From Hyphomicrobium sp. (GTDB taxonomy: Bacteria; Pseudomonadota; Alphaproteobacteria; Rhizobiales; Hyphomicrobiaceae), in assembly GCA_022844105.1 (NCBI GenBank), contig JALHMJ010000006.1:101417-165416 (forward strand): a DNA stretch of 64,000 bases. Reading direction: 5' to 3'. Both the position numbers and the translations under genes were made by a program. Under the pieces are notes generated by a model. The model did no database searches. It worked only from the letters and a program-made list of their open reading frames with translations, and was not told where the DNA came from. Positions 43,347 to 52,072 of the stretch are shown here, piece by piece. Each line of letters starts with the position of its first letter. Positions within the stretch are counted from its first letter, which is position 1.

Positions 43347-45113
43347 ATGGCGGAAATGGCAGAGACACTCCGAACGATCCACGCGCTGCATGGAAGCAGC
43401 GCTGTTCTAAGGATTTTCGCCTCATCGCGGTTTCCCATTGCCGCAGCCTTGACGCGGATCTGCTTCATCAATCCAGAAGCAAGTGAGGCCAAGGAAGATC
43501 TCCTTTGCGCCGCCCTCGAGCAACTGTTGGCGGTTGCGCGGGACATCGAGAAGGAAGCGCCCGGAGACATTCGCCTGCAAGACGACCCGAAGCGCTATCT
43601 GGACCAATGGTCGAATGTACGCGGAACACACTGGTTCTCAGTGCACGTCGATGCCTCAGGATTGAGGTTCTATCGTCTCACATCGGCCGGGCGTGAGGCT
43701 CACACCATACTAGCCTCAATCGAGGCCGGCCGCTCGATCGCGACCGAGAGCCGGCTCAAGCGATTTATTGATCTCGCCAATGACCTTGCTGCGCGTGCCA
43801 GCGGCAGAGCTGACCGCCGCATAACCCAACTCAAGGCACAAATTGCGCGCGCGGAGCGCGAGATTGCCCAGATCGAGCGGGCCGGCCAGCTAGCCGCCAT
43901 ACCTGAACGCGAGATTGTCGCGGGCTTTGAGGAGTTGCTGCGCATTCACGGCGCCATTGGCGCCGACCTTGATCAGGTGCGCGAGCTGGTGGCGCAGCAC
44001 CGATCGGCGACGCAAGATATCGTTATGACGTCGGACGAACCAAAAGGGCGACTATTGGATCTCGTTTTTTCTGAAGAGGACAAGGTGCGGGACACTGACG
44101 AGTATGCGTCGCTGAATGCATTTCGTCTCGTGTTGACCGACGATGAGTTGCGGAAGGCGACACGTCGACGCGTCGGAGAGCTCAAGAACCACCCGACTAT
44201 CCACAGGCGATTCATCGCGACCGGACAAATGCCGGCACGGTTCGATGGCGCTGTCGAAAGCTTTTTTGACCGGTCTCGCCGCATCGACTTTGAGTTCACG
44301 GGTTACTACGAGCAATTGCGGGGGATCGTTGTCCGCGAGGATATCGACGAGATGCGCGCGGTCAGTCGCACGCACAAATCGCTCGGCAAGAACTTCATCG
44401 AGCTTCGCGACAAGGTGTGCCCTTCGCCGCGCGATCCCCGGCTGCAAGGACTAGGCATTATGCTAGCCGGAACCGCCTTGAAGCCGCATCCGAGCGCGGA
44501 CGTTCGCTTTCCGGCCAATCTCGCTCCCCGCACAAGGCCCGTGACATCCGATGGCCACAGCGAGAATGAGTCCGACCCGAAAGCCTTCGAACGGGAGATG
44601 CGCAGGGATACCTACATCGCACCCCCTCAATTGAAGCTGAGGATCGAGCTCACCCGCAGAAAGGTCGGCAAGCCGACCATTCGGCTCAGTGACGTCCTAC
44701 ATTTGTTTCCGCTCCAGTATGGATTGCTCGAACTCAATGCCTACATCGAGTTGGCCGTCCAGCACGTTCCCTCCTGTTTCGACTCCGCCCATGTTGCCGT
44801 CACGCGATTGACCGACTTGCACGAGGATGCCGTAGGTCGAAGACGCTGTACGTTTTTTGATCCCGCCTTTCTTCCATCTGGTGAGCCGGGGGATGGGCTC
44901 CATGACATCGATTGCCTTGTGCCGAGCGACACTGATGCTGATGCCGCCGGTGAGGAGGAGCTCATCAACGGACACCTCAACGAACTTGTCCTTGCGCAGA
45001 TAGCGCGAATTCAGCTGGAAGCTGACGCCTCGACAACGAACACAGAGGACCAACCAGTCATGGCCAAGACATACGGCCGTCTGGCTGCGCAGGACCATAC
45101 TAATGGTGAGTGA
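43347..45113 (+). CDS. jetA: Wadjet type I component JetA (kleisin-like)
   Basis: A 588-residue DUF3375 protein, the MukF/kleisin-like subunit of the Wadjet SMC complex. Family-like stretches include LRFYRLTSAGREAH, RLLDLVFSEEDKVRDTDEY, NFIELRDKVCPSPRD and VLHLFPLQYGLLELNAYIEL. Kleisin subunits bridge the SMC heads. It is the first gene of the four-gene jet operon and overlaps jetB by 11 bp. Start at 43347 with AGAGGTCAG upstream; an ATG three codons later is possible. Confidence 0.88.
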   Translation: MAEMAETLRTIHALHGSSAVLRIFASSRFPIAAALTRICFINPEASEAKEDLLCAALEQLLAVARDIEKEAPGDIRLQDDPKRYLDQWSNVRGTHWFSVHVDASGLRFYRLTSAGREAHTILASIEAGRSIATESRLKRFIDLANDLAARASGRADRRITQLKAQIARAEREIAQIERAGQLAAIPEREIVAGFEELLRIHGAIGADLDQVRELVAQHRSATQDIVMTSDEPKGRLLDLVFSEEDKVRDTDEYASLNAFRLVLTDDELRKATRRRVGELKNHPTIHRRFIATGQMPARFDGAVESFFDRSRRIDFEFTGYYEQLRGIVVREDIDEMRAVSRTHKSLGKNFIELRDKVCPSPRDPRLQGLGIMLAGTALKPHPSADVRFPANLAPRTRPVTSDGHSENESDPKAFEREMRRDTYIAPPQLKLRIELTRRKVGKPTIRLSDVLHLFPLQYGLLELNAYIELAVQHVPSCFDSAHVAVTRLTDLHEDAVGRRRCTFFDPAFLPSGEPGDGLHDIDCLVPSDTDADAAGEEELINGHLNELVLAQIARIQLEADASTTNTEDQPVMAKTYGRLAAQDHTNGE

Positions 45114-45795
45114 ATCGCAACCGTCGATCGAGCATGCAAAGGTGCGGCTCCTGGCCGGACCACTGACAGAGGCAGAGGATCCTGCGCTCTGGTCTCAAGT
45201 CCTCGTGGGGCGAGACCATCTTGCTCGCTGGTTTGCTGAGATCGGTGTCGAACTCGTTGTACACCCGGACTATCGTATTGCTCTGCTGCGACAGACCACG
45301 GAACTCGAGCGCGAGCGTCGCGCCGCGGACAGCGGCAAGGCCTTGCTGCCCCCCGTGCTCAAATCACGAGCACTTTCTTTTCTCGAGAGCCAAATCCTGA
45401 GCTACCTGCATGAGAAGCTCAATGCAGCGGCGAGCATGGGAAACCACCAACTCGTACTGCTGCGAACTGAAGTTCACGATGCCATCGTCAACTTGCAGCC
45501 AGTCGCACAACGCAACCGCGAGGCAATCCTCACGGGACGTATCGATGCCGCACTCAAGAAGTTCAACGATTACGGCCTCATCAATGATGATCAAATCGGA
45601 ACACAACCGGCGATCCGGCCCAATCTTGTGTTGCTGGTGCTCATCTCGCGGGACGAGCTAGAGCGCTTCAACACGTTGGTGGGAGACGTTGTCGCCACGC
45701 ATTCACATAGTGACGCCGGCGATGTTGTCGAACCGGATCATGATCCAGTCATCGCCCCGAAGGGCGAATCCGAGGACGCTATTCGCGATGAATGA
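45103..45795 (+). CDS. jetB: Wadjet type I component JetB (KITE-like)
   Basis: A 230-residue DUF4194 protein, the MukE/KITE-like winged-helix subunit. The central region KSRALSFLESQILSYLHEKL and the LQPVAQRNREAILTGRIDAALKKFN-like stretch (broken here at 20) fit the family. The C-terminal 45 residues are acidic and variable. It overlaps jetA by 11 bp and jetC by 8 bp, so the subunits are translationally coupled. Confidence 0.86.
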   Translation: MVSESQPSIEHAKVRLLAGPLTEAEDPALWSQVLVGRDHLARWFAEIGVELVVHPDYRIALLRQTTELERERRAADSGKALLPPVLKSRALSFLESQILSYLHEKLNAAASMGNHQLVLLRTEVHDAIVNLQPVAQRNREAILTGRIDAALKKFNDYGLINDDQIGTQPAIRPNLVLLVLISRDELERFNTLVGDVVATHSHSDAGDVVEPDHDPVIAPKGESEDAIRDE

Positions 45796-48700
45796 CGACA
45801 TCCAGAATGATGGCAACCTCGACGGCGGGTCTGTGGCAATCCAGCAGCCTGACGCCGCTGTGGTCCTACCCCAAGCTGATCCCGGGTTGCCCGGTTTTCG
45901 ACTAGAGGAACTGCAAATCCTGAACTTCGGAACCTATGACGGCGCACCGTCCGTCATTCGTTTTGGGCGTGGCGGAGCCATCTTCACCGGGCGCAACGGT
46001 GTCGGCAAGACCACCGCCATCGATGCATTTCGCATGCTGATTGCGCAGGAGCCCAGCTTCAACGACGCAACAACACCGGAAGCGAGAAAGCGGGATCGCG
46101 ATATTCGGACCTACTATCAGGGAGTGCTCGGAAAACTTCAGCGCGAAGGCCAGAGGGAGTATCGCGTGCTCCGGTCCTACGAGGATCGCAAGTTCATGGC
46201 AATTGTCGGGATATTCTCCGACGCTCAAGGCCATGTACTGTCGGCCGCACGCCTTGTGCAGTACGACACGCAAGGTCAAGGCAACAGCCAACGCTACATC
46301 ATCGCGCAAGAACGCCTGGACATCGCTCGCGATTTCACAAGCTTCGAGACCGGCCGCACCATTCGCGCCTCTCTCGCCGACAAGCGCGTGCGGGTCTATG
46401 ACACCTTCAACACCTATCGGGCTGCCCTGTCTGGCTTCTTTGGGATCGAAGATCCCAGGCAAGCGTGGGCACTGTTCGAGCGCGCGATTGGAACCAAGAC
46501 CGTCGACAATCTGACGGAATTCATGCGCGACCTCATTCTACCGGCATCAAGCCTTGAGGAAACGGCCGATCAGCTTGTTCTCTCCACCATTGCCCTCGAT
46601 GAGGCCTATCGCGCTGTCAAGGAGGATGAAGCAAAACTCTCACGCCTGCATCGCATCGTTGGCGACATCGACGAGTTTGAGACCTCGTTTCAGGAGTCAG
46701 TTCGGCTGCAGCAACTGCAATCCTTTCGCAGACTGGCGCACGCAGCCGTACTCGCACGGTCCATACGAATTGACTTGAAGCAGCGCCAATCGGCCCTGGC
46801 GTCGACGTCCCGAGAGCATACCGAGGCATCGGGCAAACTCGATGCGCTGGCGCGCCGCGTCATGGATCTCGAACTCCAAGAACGGAATCTCGGTGGCCAG
46901 GCCGTGCAAGATTGGCGGCGGGACATCGAAACGCGGGAAACCGCGACAGCCTCAATCAGATCCAATTTGGCCAAGATTACCCGGACACTTGCCCAATTCG
47001 GCATATCGTCCATTTCCTTCGAAGAATCCCATCACACCGAGGAACAGTGGGAACGGATCAAGTCGAACTTGCGCGCGAAGGCACGCGCAATCCCCGAGCG
47101 AACGGCCGACATGGACAACACGCTCGCGCAACTGTCCGCAGAGATCGCGGCGTTGCAATCGGGTATTGAGAATCGTACGAGCGACCTTCGTGCCGCTGAA
47201 CGCGTCAAATCAAATCTGCCTCGGCAATTGATTGAAGTGCGCGAAGAGCTCGCCAACATGCTAGGGGTTTCGACCTCGGCGCTACCGTTCTTTGGCGAGC
47301 TTGTTCGGGTCGCGCCGGCCGCGGTCCGCGAGGGCTGGGAAGGTGCGCTCAATAGACTGCTCGGCAGCCCGGCGCGCAGGCTTCTCGTTCCCGATCGCCT
47401 CTATCAGGCGGCCGCGGCCCTGATCGATGGCCGCCATCTCGGACTACGGCTCGAGTACGATCGAGTCGATCTGTCAGCTGATCGGAAGACGCGGCACGAC
47501 CAAAGCCATGCGACCGGGAAGCTCGAAGTTCGGCAAGACAGCGAGTTCGCCGGTTACGTCCGCCACGTCTTAGACAACCGTTATGACCACGTCTGCTTTG
47601 CAAGTGCCGATGAGGGCTTTCGGCGTGCAAAGCGAGCGCTGACCAAGGCTGGTCAGAGCAAAGATGGCGATCGCCACATCAAAGACGATCGCAGCGCCGT
47701 CAGTGATCGATCGTCCTTCATGCTCGGATGGGACACGGAAGAGCGCGCAGCCCTTCTTCGGCATGATTTGGACAGACTGGAACGAGAGCACAAGACCGCC
47801 AACGAATCAAAAGCCGCCCTGCGTGCCCGACGCGACGGTCTCATGATCCAGGCCAACAACATGACACAGCTGGTTGACGCCTTGGGAGACTTCCAGTCCG
47901 TCGATATCGAGCTTCTTAATCGTGAGATCCTGGAACGCGAAGAGTGGATCACCGAGGCGACAGCAAGGAATCCCGACTACCTTGCCATAACGCAGGCGCT
48001 AGAAAAAACCAGGGACGCATGCCGTGCCGCTAAGAATGCGGCCGATAAACTCGCCGATCAGCTCGCCATCGAGCGCAACGCGATCAGTGAGCAGGGAAAG
48101 CGGCTCTCAGCACTCGAGGCCGAGCGAGCGGACCGTGTCGTACCGCTTTCAGCCTGGAAGGGGTATCGCAGGGTTGCGCGCGGCATCAACCGAAACAGCA
48201 ATATCTTCACAGTGGGGGTTGAGACCGCCAGCATGCTGGGCGATGGCATCTGGGAGAGCATCCGCGGCCAGCTCGAGGATCAGGTCAACAAGCAACTGAA
48301 GCGCCGAGCAGGTATCGTCGGCAATCTTCTCAAGCAAATGACCGAGTATCTCGCCACGTATCCAACGGAAGCCGCTCATCTCTCGGCAGAAGAACTGGGA
48401 GAAGAGCGGGCCATGACCGCCCGTCAGGAGTGGCGCCTACGTCAGATCGCCATCGAGAGCCGCGAACTCATTCGGCACCGTGAGCGTTTGCAGCAAGCGA
48501 TGACCGATGCCATCGATAATGGGATCGTCAACGTCAGGACGCAGCTTGAGAAGGAGAAGCTGGAGATCCGAAACACAATCGATGGGATCAATCAAACGTT
48601 GAAGGCCGTAACCTATGATCCAGCCCACAACACCCGTATCCGATTTGTCCCCCACGATAGCGCGTCGCAGCGCATTGCTAATTTCACACGCGATCTGAAA

Positions 48701-49411
48701 CAGGTGACCGACGACTGGATCGGCAATCGGGACGGTTCGATTGAGGGTCGGTATTTGAAGACCAAACGCTTCATCGATCAGGTGAAGAACGTTCCCGAAA
48801 ATACAGCATGGCGTAGCGAGGTGCTCGACAGCCGCCGCTGGTTCACCTTCGTCGCGCAGGAATACAAGACGCACGGAGACGGCTCTGAGGAGATCGTCAA
48901 CGACTATGATGGCGCGTCTGGATCATCCGGCGGCCAGAAGGAACGCTTGGCGATGACCGTCATGGCCGCGGGATTGGCCTGGCGTTTCGGCATGGTCAAC
49001 GAATTCGCTGCGGCGAGAGCCTTCCGCGTGTTGATGCTCGACGAAGCCTTCAAGAACAGCCACGACGATACGACGCGTGCCCTGCTTGAGCTGTTCAAGG
49101 CCTTCGGCTTCCAGATGATCTTCGCGATGCCATCGAAGAACCTCGCTGTCGTTTCAAATCACATCGAACGCGCTTTCGCCGTTGATACCAAGAACTGGCG
49201 CACAATTCTCACGGTCCATGCGCTGAAGGACCTAGTGTATCGCAATCAAAGCGCCACCGCGGCTGCCGTTCTGCAAACCGCCAGGGACGCCGGCGTTGAC
49301 ATCGCAGCGCTCAATCTAGCCGAGATTGATCCGTGCTTGGCGGGACTGTCCGTTGAAGCCGTGCTTGATCTTGCGAATGCGGACGCGGGCAATCAGGTCG
49401 CCGCCGAATGA
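45788..49411 (+). CDS. jetC: Wadjet type I component JetC (SMC ATPase)
   Basis: A 1,207-residue MukB/SMC-like ATPase. Start at ATG 45788. Walker A is TGRNGVGKTTA (about residue 67), the head signature is SGGQKERLAMTVMA (about 1043), and Walker B is FRVLMLDEAFKNS (about 1079). Between them lie two long coiled coils with a small hinge region near residues 500-620, as expected for a folded SMC rod. The complex extrudes DNA loops on incoming plasmids. Overlaps jetB (8 bp) and jetD (4 bp). Confidence 0.9.
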   Translation: MNDDIQNDGNLDGGSVAIQQPDAAVVLPQADPGLPGFRLEELQILNFGTYDGAPSVIRFGRGGAIFTGRNGVGKTTAIDAFRMLIAQEPSFNDATTPEARKRDRDIRTYYQGVLGKLQREGQREYRVLRSYEDRKFMAIVGIFSDAQGHVLSAARLVQYDTQGQGNSQRYIIAQERLDIARDFTSFETGRTIRASLADKRVRVYDTFNTYRAALSGFFGIEDPRQAWALFERAIGTKTVDNLTEFMRDLILPASSLEETADQLVLSTIALDEAYRAVKEDEAKLSRLHRIVGDIDEFETSFQESVRLQQLQSFRRLAHAAVLARSIRIDLKQRQSALASTSREHTEASGKLDALARRVMDLELQERNLGGQAVQDWRRDIETRETATASIRSNLAKITRTLAQFGISSISFEESHHTEEQWERIKSNLRAKARAIPERTADMDNTLAQLSAEIAALQSGIENRTSDLRAAERVKSNLPRQLIEVREELANMLGVSTSALPFFGELVRVAPAAVREGWEGALNRLLGSPARRLLVPDRLYQAAAALIDGRHLGLRLEYDRVDLSADRKTRHDQSHATGKLEVRQDSEFAGYVRHVLDNRYDHVCFASADEGFRRAKRALTKAGQSKDGDRHIKDDRSAVSDRSSFMLGWDTEERAALLRHDLDRLEREHKTANESKAALRARRDGLMIQANNMTQLVDALGDFQSVDIELLNREILEREEWITEATARNPDYLAITQALEKTRDACRAAKNAADKLADQLAIERNAISEQGKRLSALEAERADRVVPLSAWKGYRRVARGINRNSNIFTVGVETASMLGDGIWESIRGQLEDQVNKQLKRRAGIVGNLLKQMTEYLATYPTEAAHLSAEELGEERAMTARQEWRLRQIAIESRELIRHRERLQQAMTDAIDNGIVNVRTQLEKEKLEIRNTIDGINQTLKAVTYDPAHNTRIRFVPHDSASQRIANFTRDLKQVTDDWIGNRDGSIEGRYLKTKRFIDQVKNVPENTAWRSEVLDSRRWFTFVAQEYKTHGDGSEEIVNDYDGASGSSGGQKERLAMTVMAAGLAWRFGMVNEFAAARAFRVLMLDEAFKNSHDDTTRALLELFKAFGFQMIFAMPSKNLAVVSNHIERAFAVDTKNWRTILTVHALKDLVYRNQSATAAAVLQTARDAGVDIAALNLAEIDPCLAGLSVEAVLDLANADAGNQVAAE

Positions 49412-50628
49412 CACACCTAACCTCGCCCGTAGAGCGCTGGAAGACACCGGATGACCTCAAGCGCTGGATCGTGCAGCGGATGCATCGCTTGGTGACTGCC
49501 GAATTGAGGACCCCGGGAACTGCCATCGAGCCCTTTTCCATCACAACCCCGGACCTCAGCGCTGGCCGCATCGCCGACCACTTTGCCGCGGTGCGCGTTT
49601 GGACTGCTTCATGGCAGGAGGCAGCTTCATCGCTCGCCGGCTTGGACATCGAGTGGACCGACTGGGACACGCGCAGTTTTGGCCGCGTACGTATTCCGCG
49701 ATCAGCCCACATTGCTTCGTTAGATGTGGCCGCCCGATTGGCCGCAAGGTCGCGAGACGTCATTCTGGCTCGCCAACGAATAGCGGCGCTCACGAGCGTT
49801 GATGCGCGACTCATCGAGATGGCACATCAGTGGCCCGCGATCATCGCCGTGACCGAACCAGACTTCGTGGTGCTGTGCCGCTTTCTAAGGCAGATCGTCG
49901 ATCGCGGAGTGCCAACCATGCGGCTCCGCGAAGTCCCATGCGCCGGCATGCATACGAAATTTCTTGAGCAGCATCGCGCATTGCTTGTGTCGGCATTGGC
50001 CGCGCTCGGCGTGCCCCCCAATCCGAATGCCCGCACATGGGCGGGCAAGCTCGGCTTCGTTGAGGACGAGACTCGCCAGTTCGAGCTGCGCGATCTAGAC
50101 GGGGCACTGCTGCCTTATCCGCACTTGGCATTGCCAGTGAGTGAACTCACGAGCTGCCCAGTCAAAGAGGTAGCGCAGGCGACGTTGCACGGTGTCGTAA
50201 TTGTCGAGAACCAGGCGACCTTCCGGGCGCTGCCGGCCCTTCCCGGCGTGCTTGCGATTTTCGGCCGAGGTGAAGCGGTGAGAACGCTTGGATCGGCAGC
50301 ATGGCTGACGTCCAAGCCGCTCCTTTATTCCGGCGACCTCGACCATGCCGGCTTTATGATGGTGGCGGGCCTGCGCCGAGATGGCCTGCGGCGCCTTGAG
50401 ACCGGCTTGATGGATTCTGAGACCGCACTCGGCTTCAAAGACTACTGGGTCGATGACACCTCGAGGGCCGGACCCATGCAGGCCTACGCAGATCTCACAG
50501 CCGAGGAGCGCAGCGTGCAGAAGCTCATGGCAGCCGGGCCGTGGCGTTTGGAGCAGGAACGGCTACCTTTCGACCTATGGCTGGAAAGGCTTAGGCGGTG
50601 GCGGCAGTCTCCGGTCGCGTCTCATTGA
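49408..50628 (+). CDS. jetD: Wadjet type I component JetD (Toprim nuclease)
   Basis: A 406-residue endonuclease subunit related to topoisomerase VI-A. The N-terminal DUF3322-like half (PVERWKTPDDLKRWIVQRM; WTDWDTRSFGRVRIPRSAH) leads to a DUF2220/Toprim domain: the Glu in GVVIVENQATFRALP (about residue 264) and the DxD pair in YSGDLDHAGFMMVAGLRRDG (about 309). All residues expected for metal-dependent cleavage are present. It overlaps jetC as ATGA and is the last gene of the operon and of the island. Confidence 0.9.
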   Translation: MTHLTSPVERWKTPDDLKRWIVQRMHRLVTAELRTPGTAIEPFSITTPDLSAGRIADHFAAVRVWTASWQEAASSLAGLDIEWTDWDTRSFGRVRIPRSAHIASLDVAARLAARSRDVILARQRIAALTSVDARLIEMAHQWPAIIAVTEPDFVVLCRFLRQIVDRGVPTMRLREVPCAGMHTKFLEQHRALLVSALAALGVPPNPNARTWAGKLGFVEDETRQFELRDLDGALLPYPHLALPVSELTSCPVKEVAQATLHGVVIVENQATFRALPALPGVLAIFGRGEAVRTLGSAAWLTSKPLLYSGDLDHAGFMMVAGLRRDGLRRLETGLMDSETALGFKDYWVDDTSRAGPMQAYADLTAEERSVQKLMAAGPWRLEQERLPFDLWLERLRRWRQSPVASH

Positions 50629-50854
50629 CATTTCTGCGGTGGGCATCAGCGAGCCCCGCTGCTCGAGACGGATAACCGTCACCCCGACGTGCGGCACCAT
50701 TGCTCCGGCGCCTACGAGCCTACCAGCAGCGCGATTAGGGCTACGTGACAGCAGAGCGATGCCACGGCCCGTCACACCCGATGTCAGTGTTTGCTGTGCG
50801 TTTGCTGGGAGAGACTTGCTTGTTGGAGGATATCAACTGACTATCTGATATTAT

Positions 50855-50909
50855 TGGTGGAGCCGAGGGGAATCGAACCCCTGACCTCTGCAGTGCGATT
50901 GCATCGCTC
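50855..50909 (-). other. 3' fragment of a tRNA-Ala(CGC) gene, candidate attachment site
   Basis: On the minus strand the sequence carries an anticodon arm with loop ATCGCAC (anticodon CGC), a full T-arm GGGGTTCGATTCCCC, acceptor strand CGGCTCC and ACCA. The 5' acceptor strand and D-arm are absent: the upstream bases do not pair with CGGCTCC. It is therefore a tRNA fragment, of the kind left at one end of an integrated element. Confidence 0.75.
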
Positions 50910-50943
50910 CCCTCGCTCGTGATTCGCATAATCGGGCTTATGT

Positions 50944-51130
50944 TCAAACGACTTCCTTCAGCTCCGGCTATTGGCGCTTGAGGACTTTGACTTCGCTGGT
51001 GGTTACGGATCGCACCGTCGCCGGCGAGGCGGCGTATCGAGGAAATGCCTTCGACCAGCTGTAGTACAGCCGTTCGGCGATGTCCTCCCGGCAGCAGAGG
51101 CGTGCCAAGACAGCCGCACGCGTGCTCGTT
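50944..51130 (-). pseudogene. Remnant of IS3-family transposase OrfA
   Basis: Translation of one minus-strand frame gives CREDIAERLYYSWSKAF, then TSEVKVLKRQ, a stop, and PELKEVV. This follows the helix-turn-helix and downstream part of IS3 OrfA proteins (pattern SIAELCRREGI..LYYxWSKEFLE..DEVKxLRRE..LKEVV). It has a stop, lacks the start, and no OrfB follows, so it is dead. It indicates past IS activity at this junction. Confidence 0.65.
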
Positions 51131-51161
51131 ACAGTCTGTCTCCACGATATTGGTCACCTGC

Positions 51162-51407
51162 TCATCTCACAGCATAACCGCACTGCGCGGTGTGACGGTT
51201 GGAGCCCATCATGACCTGGTTTCCGTGATGGTGGTGCGGCTTGCTCGAACCGAAGTCATAGCGCTTCATGCACGGGCCTTTGGCGCAATGGCCAAAGCCT
51301 TTCATGCGAGACTCTCCATCACGCCAAGGCACTACATGTGCCGTTGCTGATGTGGCGCTGAAACCAAGCAGCGCGGCGACGCAAGCAACTAGGTAAAGCC
51401 GAGTCAT
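51162..51407 (-). CDS. Small exported His/Cys-containing protein
   Basis: An 81-residue protein starting MTRLYLVACVAALLGFSATS, a signal peptide cleaved near ATA. The mature part of roughly 58 residues has GHCAKGPCMKRYDFG, the run KPHHHHGNQ and a C-terminal Cys. GGAG lies 6 nt before the ATG. Cys/His content and the metal-island setting suggest periplasmic metal binding. No family recognised. Confidence 0.6.
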   Translation of the reverse strand: MTRLYLVACVAALLGFSATSATAHVVPWRDGESRMKGFGHCAKGPCMKRYDFGSSKPHHHHGNQVMMGSNRHTAQCGYAVR

Positions 51408-51453
51408 GATTTTTCTCCGGTGAGGACGGCGGCTCACGCCGCCGCCCGTTCGC

Positions 51454-51744
51454 TTAATGATGACCGTGGTGACGATGGCGATGCCCGCCGCCCCAGCCGT
51501 AAATCCGCGGCACGAATCCGTAATAGCCATAACTGCGATGGCGGTGCCTCCACGAGCGGCGATGATGGTGGCCCCATCGGCGGTGACCGTGGTGCCGATG
51601 TCGGATCTGTTGAACATCAGACGTGACAGTCTCTGACAGAGCAATCCGAGCGTTGCCGGCCGGAACCAGAGCCGTTGCGGCTGAAGTCCCGACGAATGCG
51701 GCAAGCGTGGCGGCGAGGATGACTGCAAAACTTTGCTTCCTCAT
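51454..51744 (-). CDS. Small exported His/Arg/Gly-rich protein
   Basis: A 96-residue protein with a strong AAAGGAGGAAG ribosome-binding site before the ATG at 51742-51744. Signal peptide MRKQSFAVILAATLAAFVGTS is followed by a short linker and a tail dominated by His, Arg, Trp and Tyr (HRHHGHRRWGHHHRRSWRHR, later GWGGGHRHRHHGHH). Similar His/Arg-rich tails occur in many short alphaproteobacterial secreted proteins. Metal binding is likely from composition; no function is established. Confidence 0.65.
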   Translation of the reverse strand: MRKQSFAVILAATLAAFVGTSAATALVPAGNARIALSETVTSDVQQIRHRHHGHRRWGHHHRRSWRHRHRSYGYYGFVPRIYGWGGGHRHRHHGHH

Positions 51745-51770
51745 GGCACTTCCTCCTTTGGCGTTGGCTG

Positions 51771-52013
51771 TCACTTCTTGTGGTCGTGATCGGCGTCCTT
51801 GTGGTCTTCACCTTCGTGCGACGATGCCTCAAACGTAGCGCCGTCAATCTTCGCGCATTCTTCTTTAGTCAGTTCCTTCCAGCCCTGCTTTTCGCACGCG
51901 GCATCGCCCTGACAGACGGACGGGCCCGAGCAGTGACCGTGCTCCTCGCCCGCAAAGGCCGCTGCTGTAAAAAGCGACGCCGTCGCAATCGCGATGATGA
52001 TTGGCTTGATCAT
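51771..52013 (-). CDS. Small exported Cys/His-rich protein
   Basis: An 80-residue protein with signal peptide MIKPIIIAIATASLFTAAAF and a mature part that contains GEEHGHCSGPSVCQGDAAC (three Cys), KEECAKIDG and a His/Asp tail EDHKDADHDHKK. AGGAG precedes the ATG. Four Cys plus a His tail resemble small metal-binding periplasmic proteins. It is 27 bp upstream (in transcription) of the His/Arg-rich gene and probably in the same transcript. Confidence 0.65.
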   Translation of the reverse strand: MIKPIIIAIATASLFTAAAFAGEEHGHCSGPSVCQGDAACEKQGWKELTKEECAKIDGATFEASSHEGEDHKDADHDHKK

Positions 52014-52072
52014 AGAGATACTCCTGTTTCGCGTTTAAGTGCCGTGATGGTTGTCAGTCGCGTGACCTCCTT

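Larger units (their letters stand above)
30696..50628. mobile_element. Defence island next to tRNA-Gln
   Basis: About 20 kb that begins with a large serine recombinase and small satellite genes and ends with jetD. All recognisable content is mobile-element or anti-mobile-element related: recombinase module, nuclease-helicase with WYL regulator, ubiquitin-like conjugation operon, DUF2130/ParB pair, Wadjet. Core housekeeping genes stop at 30.5 kb. No direct repeats that would prove attachment sites were found, so the exact limits are inferred from gene content. Confidence 0.6.
50629..51161. other. Junction between the two islands without an intact gene
   Basis: This 530-bp stretch after jetD contains the tRNA-Ala fragment and the IS3 remnant listed separately. 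The left part (50,629-50,854) shows no supported gene; frames there are short, and a GVRFPSAPP-like translation on the minus strand is only the tRNA read as protein. It probably marks the boundary between the defence island and the metal island. Confidence 0.55.

Noticed and set aside
50575..50775. LysR-like C-terminal fragment (GRGIALLSRSPNRAAGRLV) on the minus strand
   Set aside because: The resemblance covers fewer than 20 residues, overlaps jetD, and the following sequence does not fit the family.
50855..50909. Complete tRNA-Ala gene
   Set aside because: The 5' acceptor strand and D-arm are missing; only the 3' half can be folded.
50741..51157. Minus-strand frame of 138 codons across the tRNA fragment
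   Set aside because: The RSGVRFPSAPP-type translation is the usual artefact of reading a tRNA 3' end as protein.
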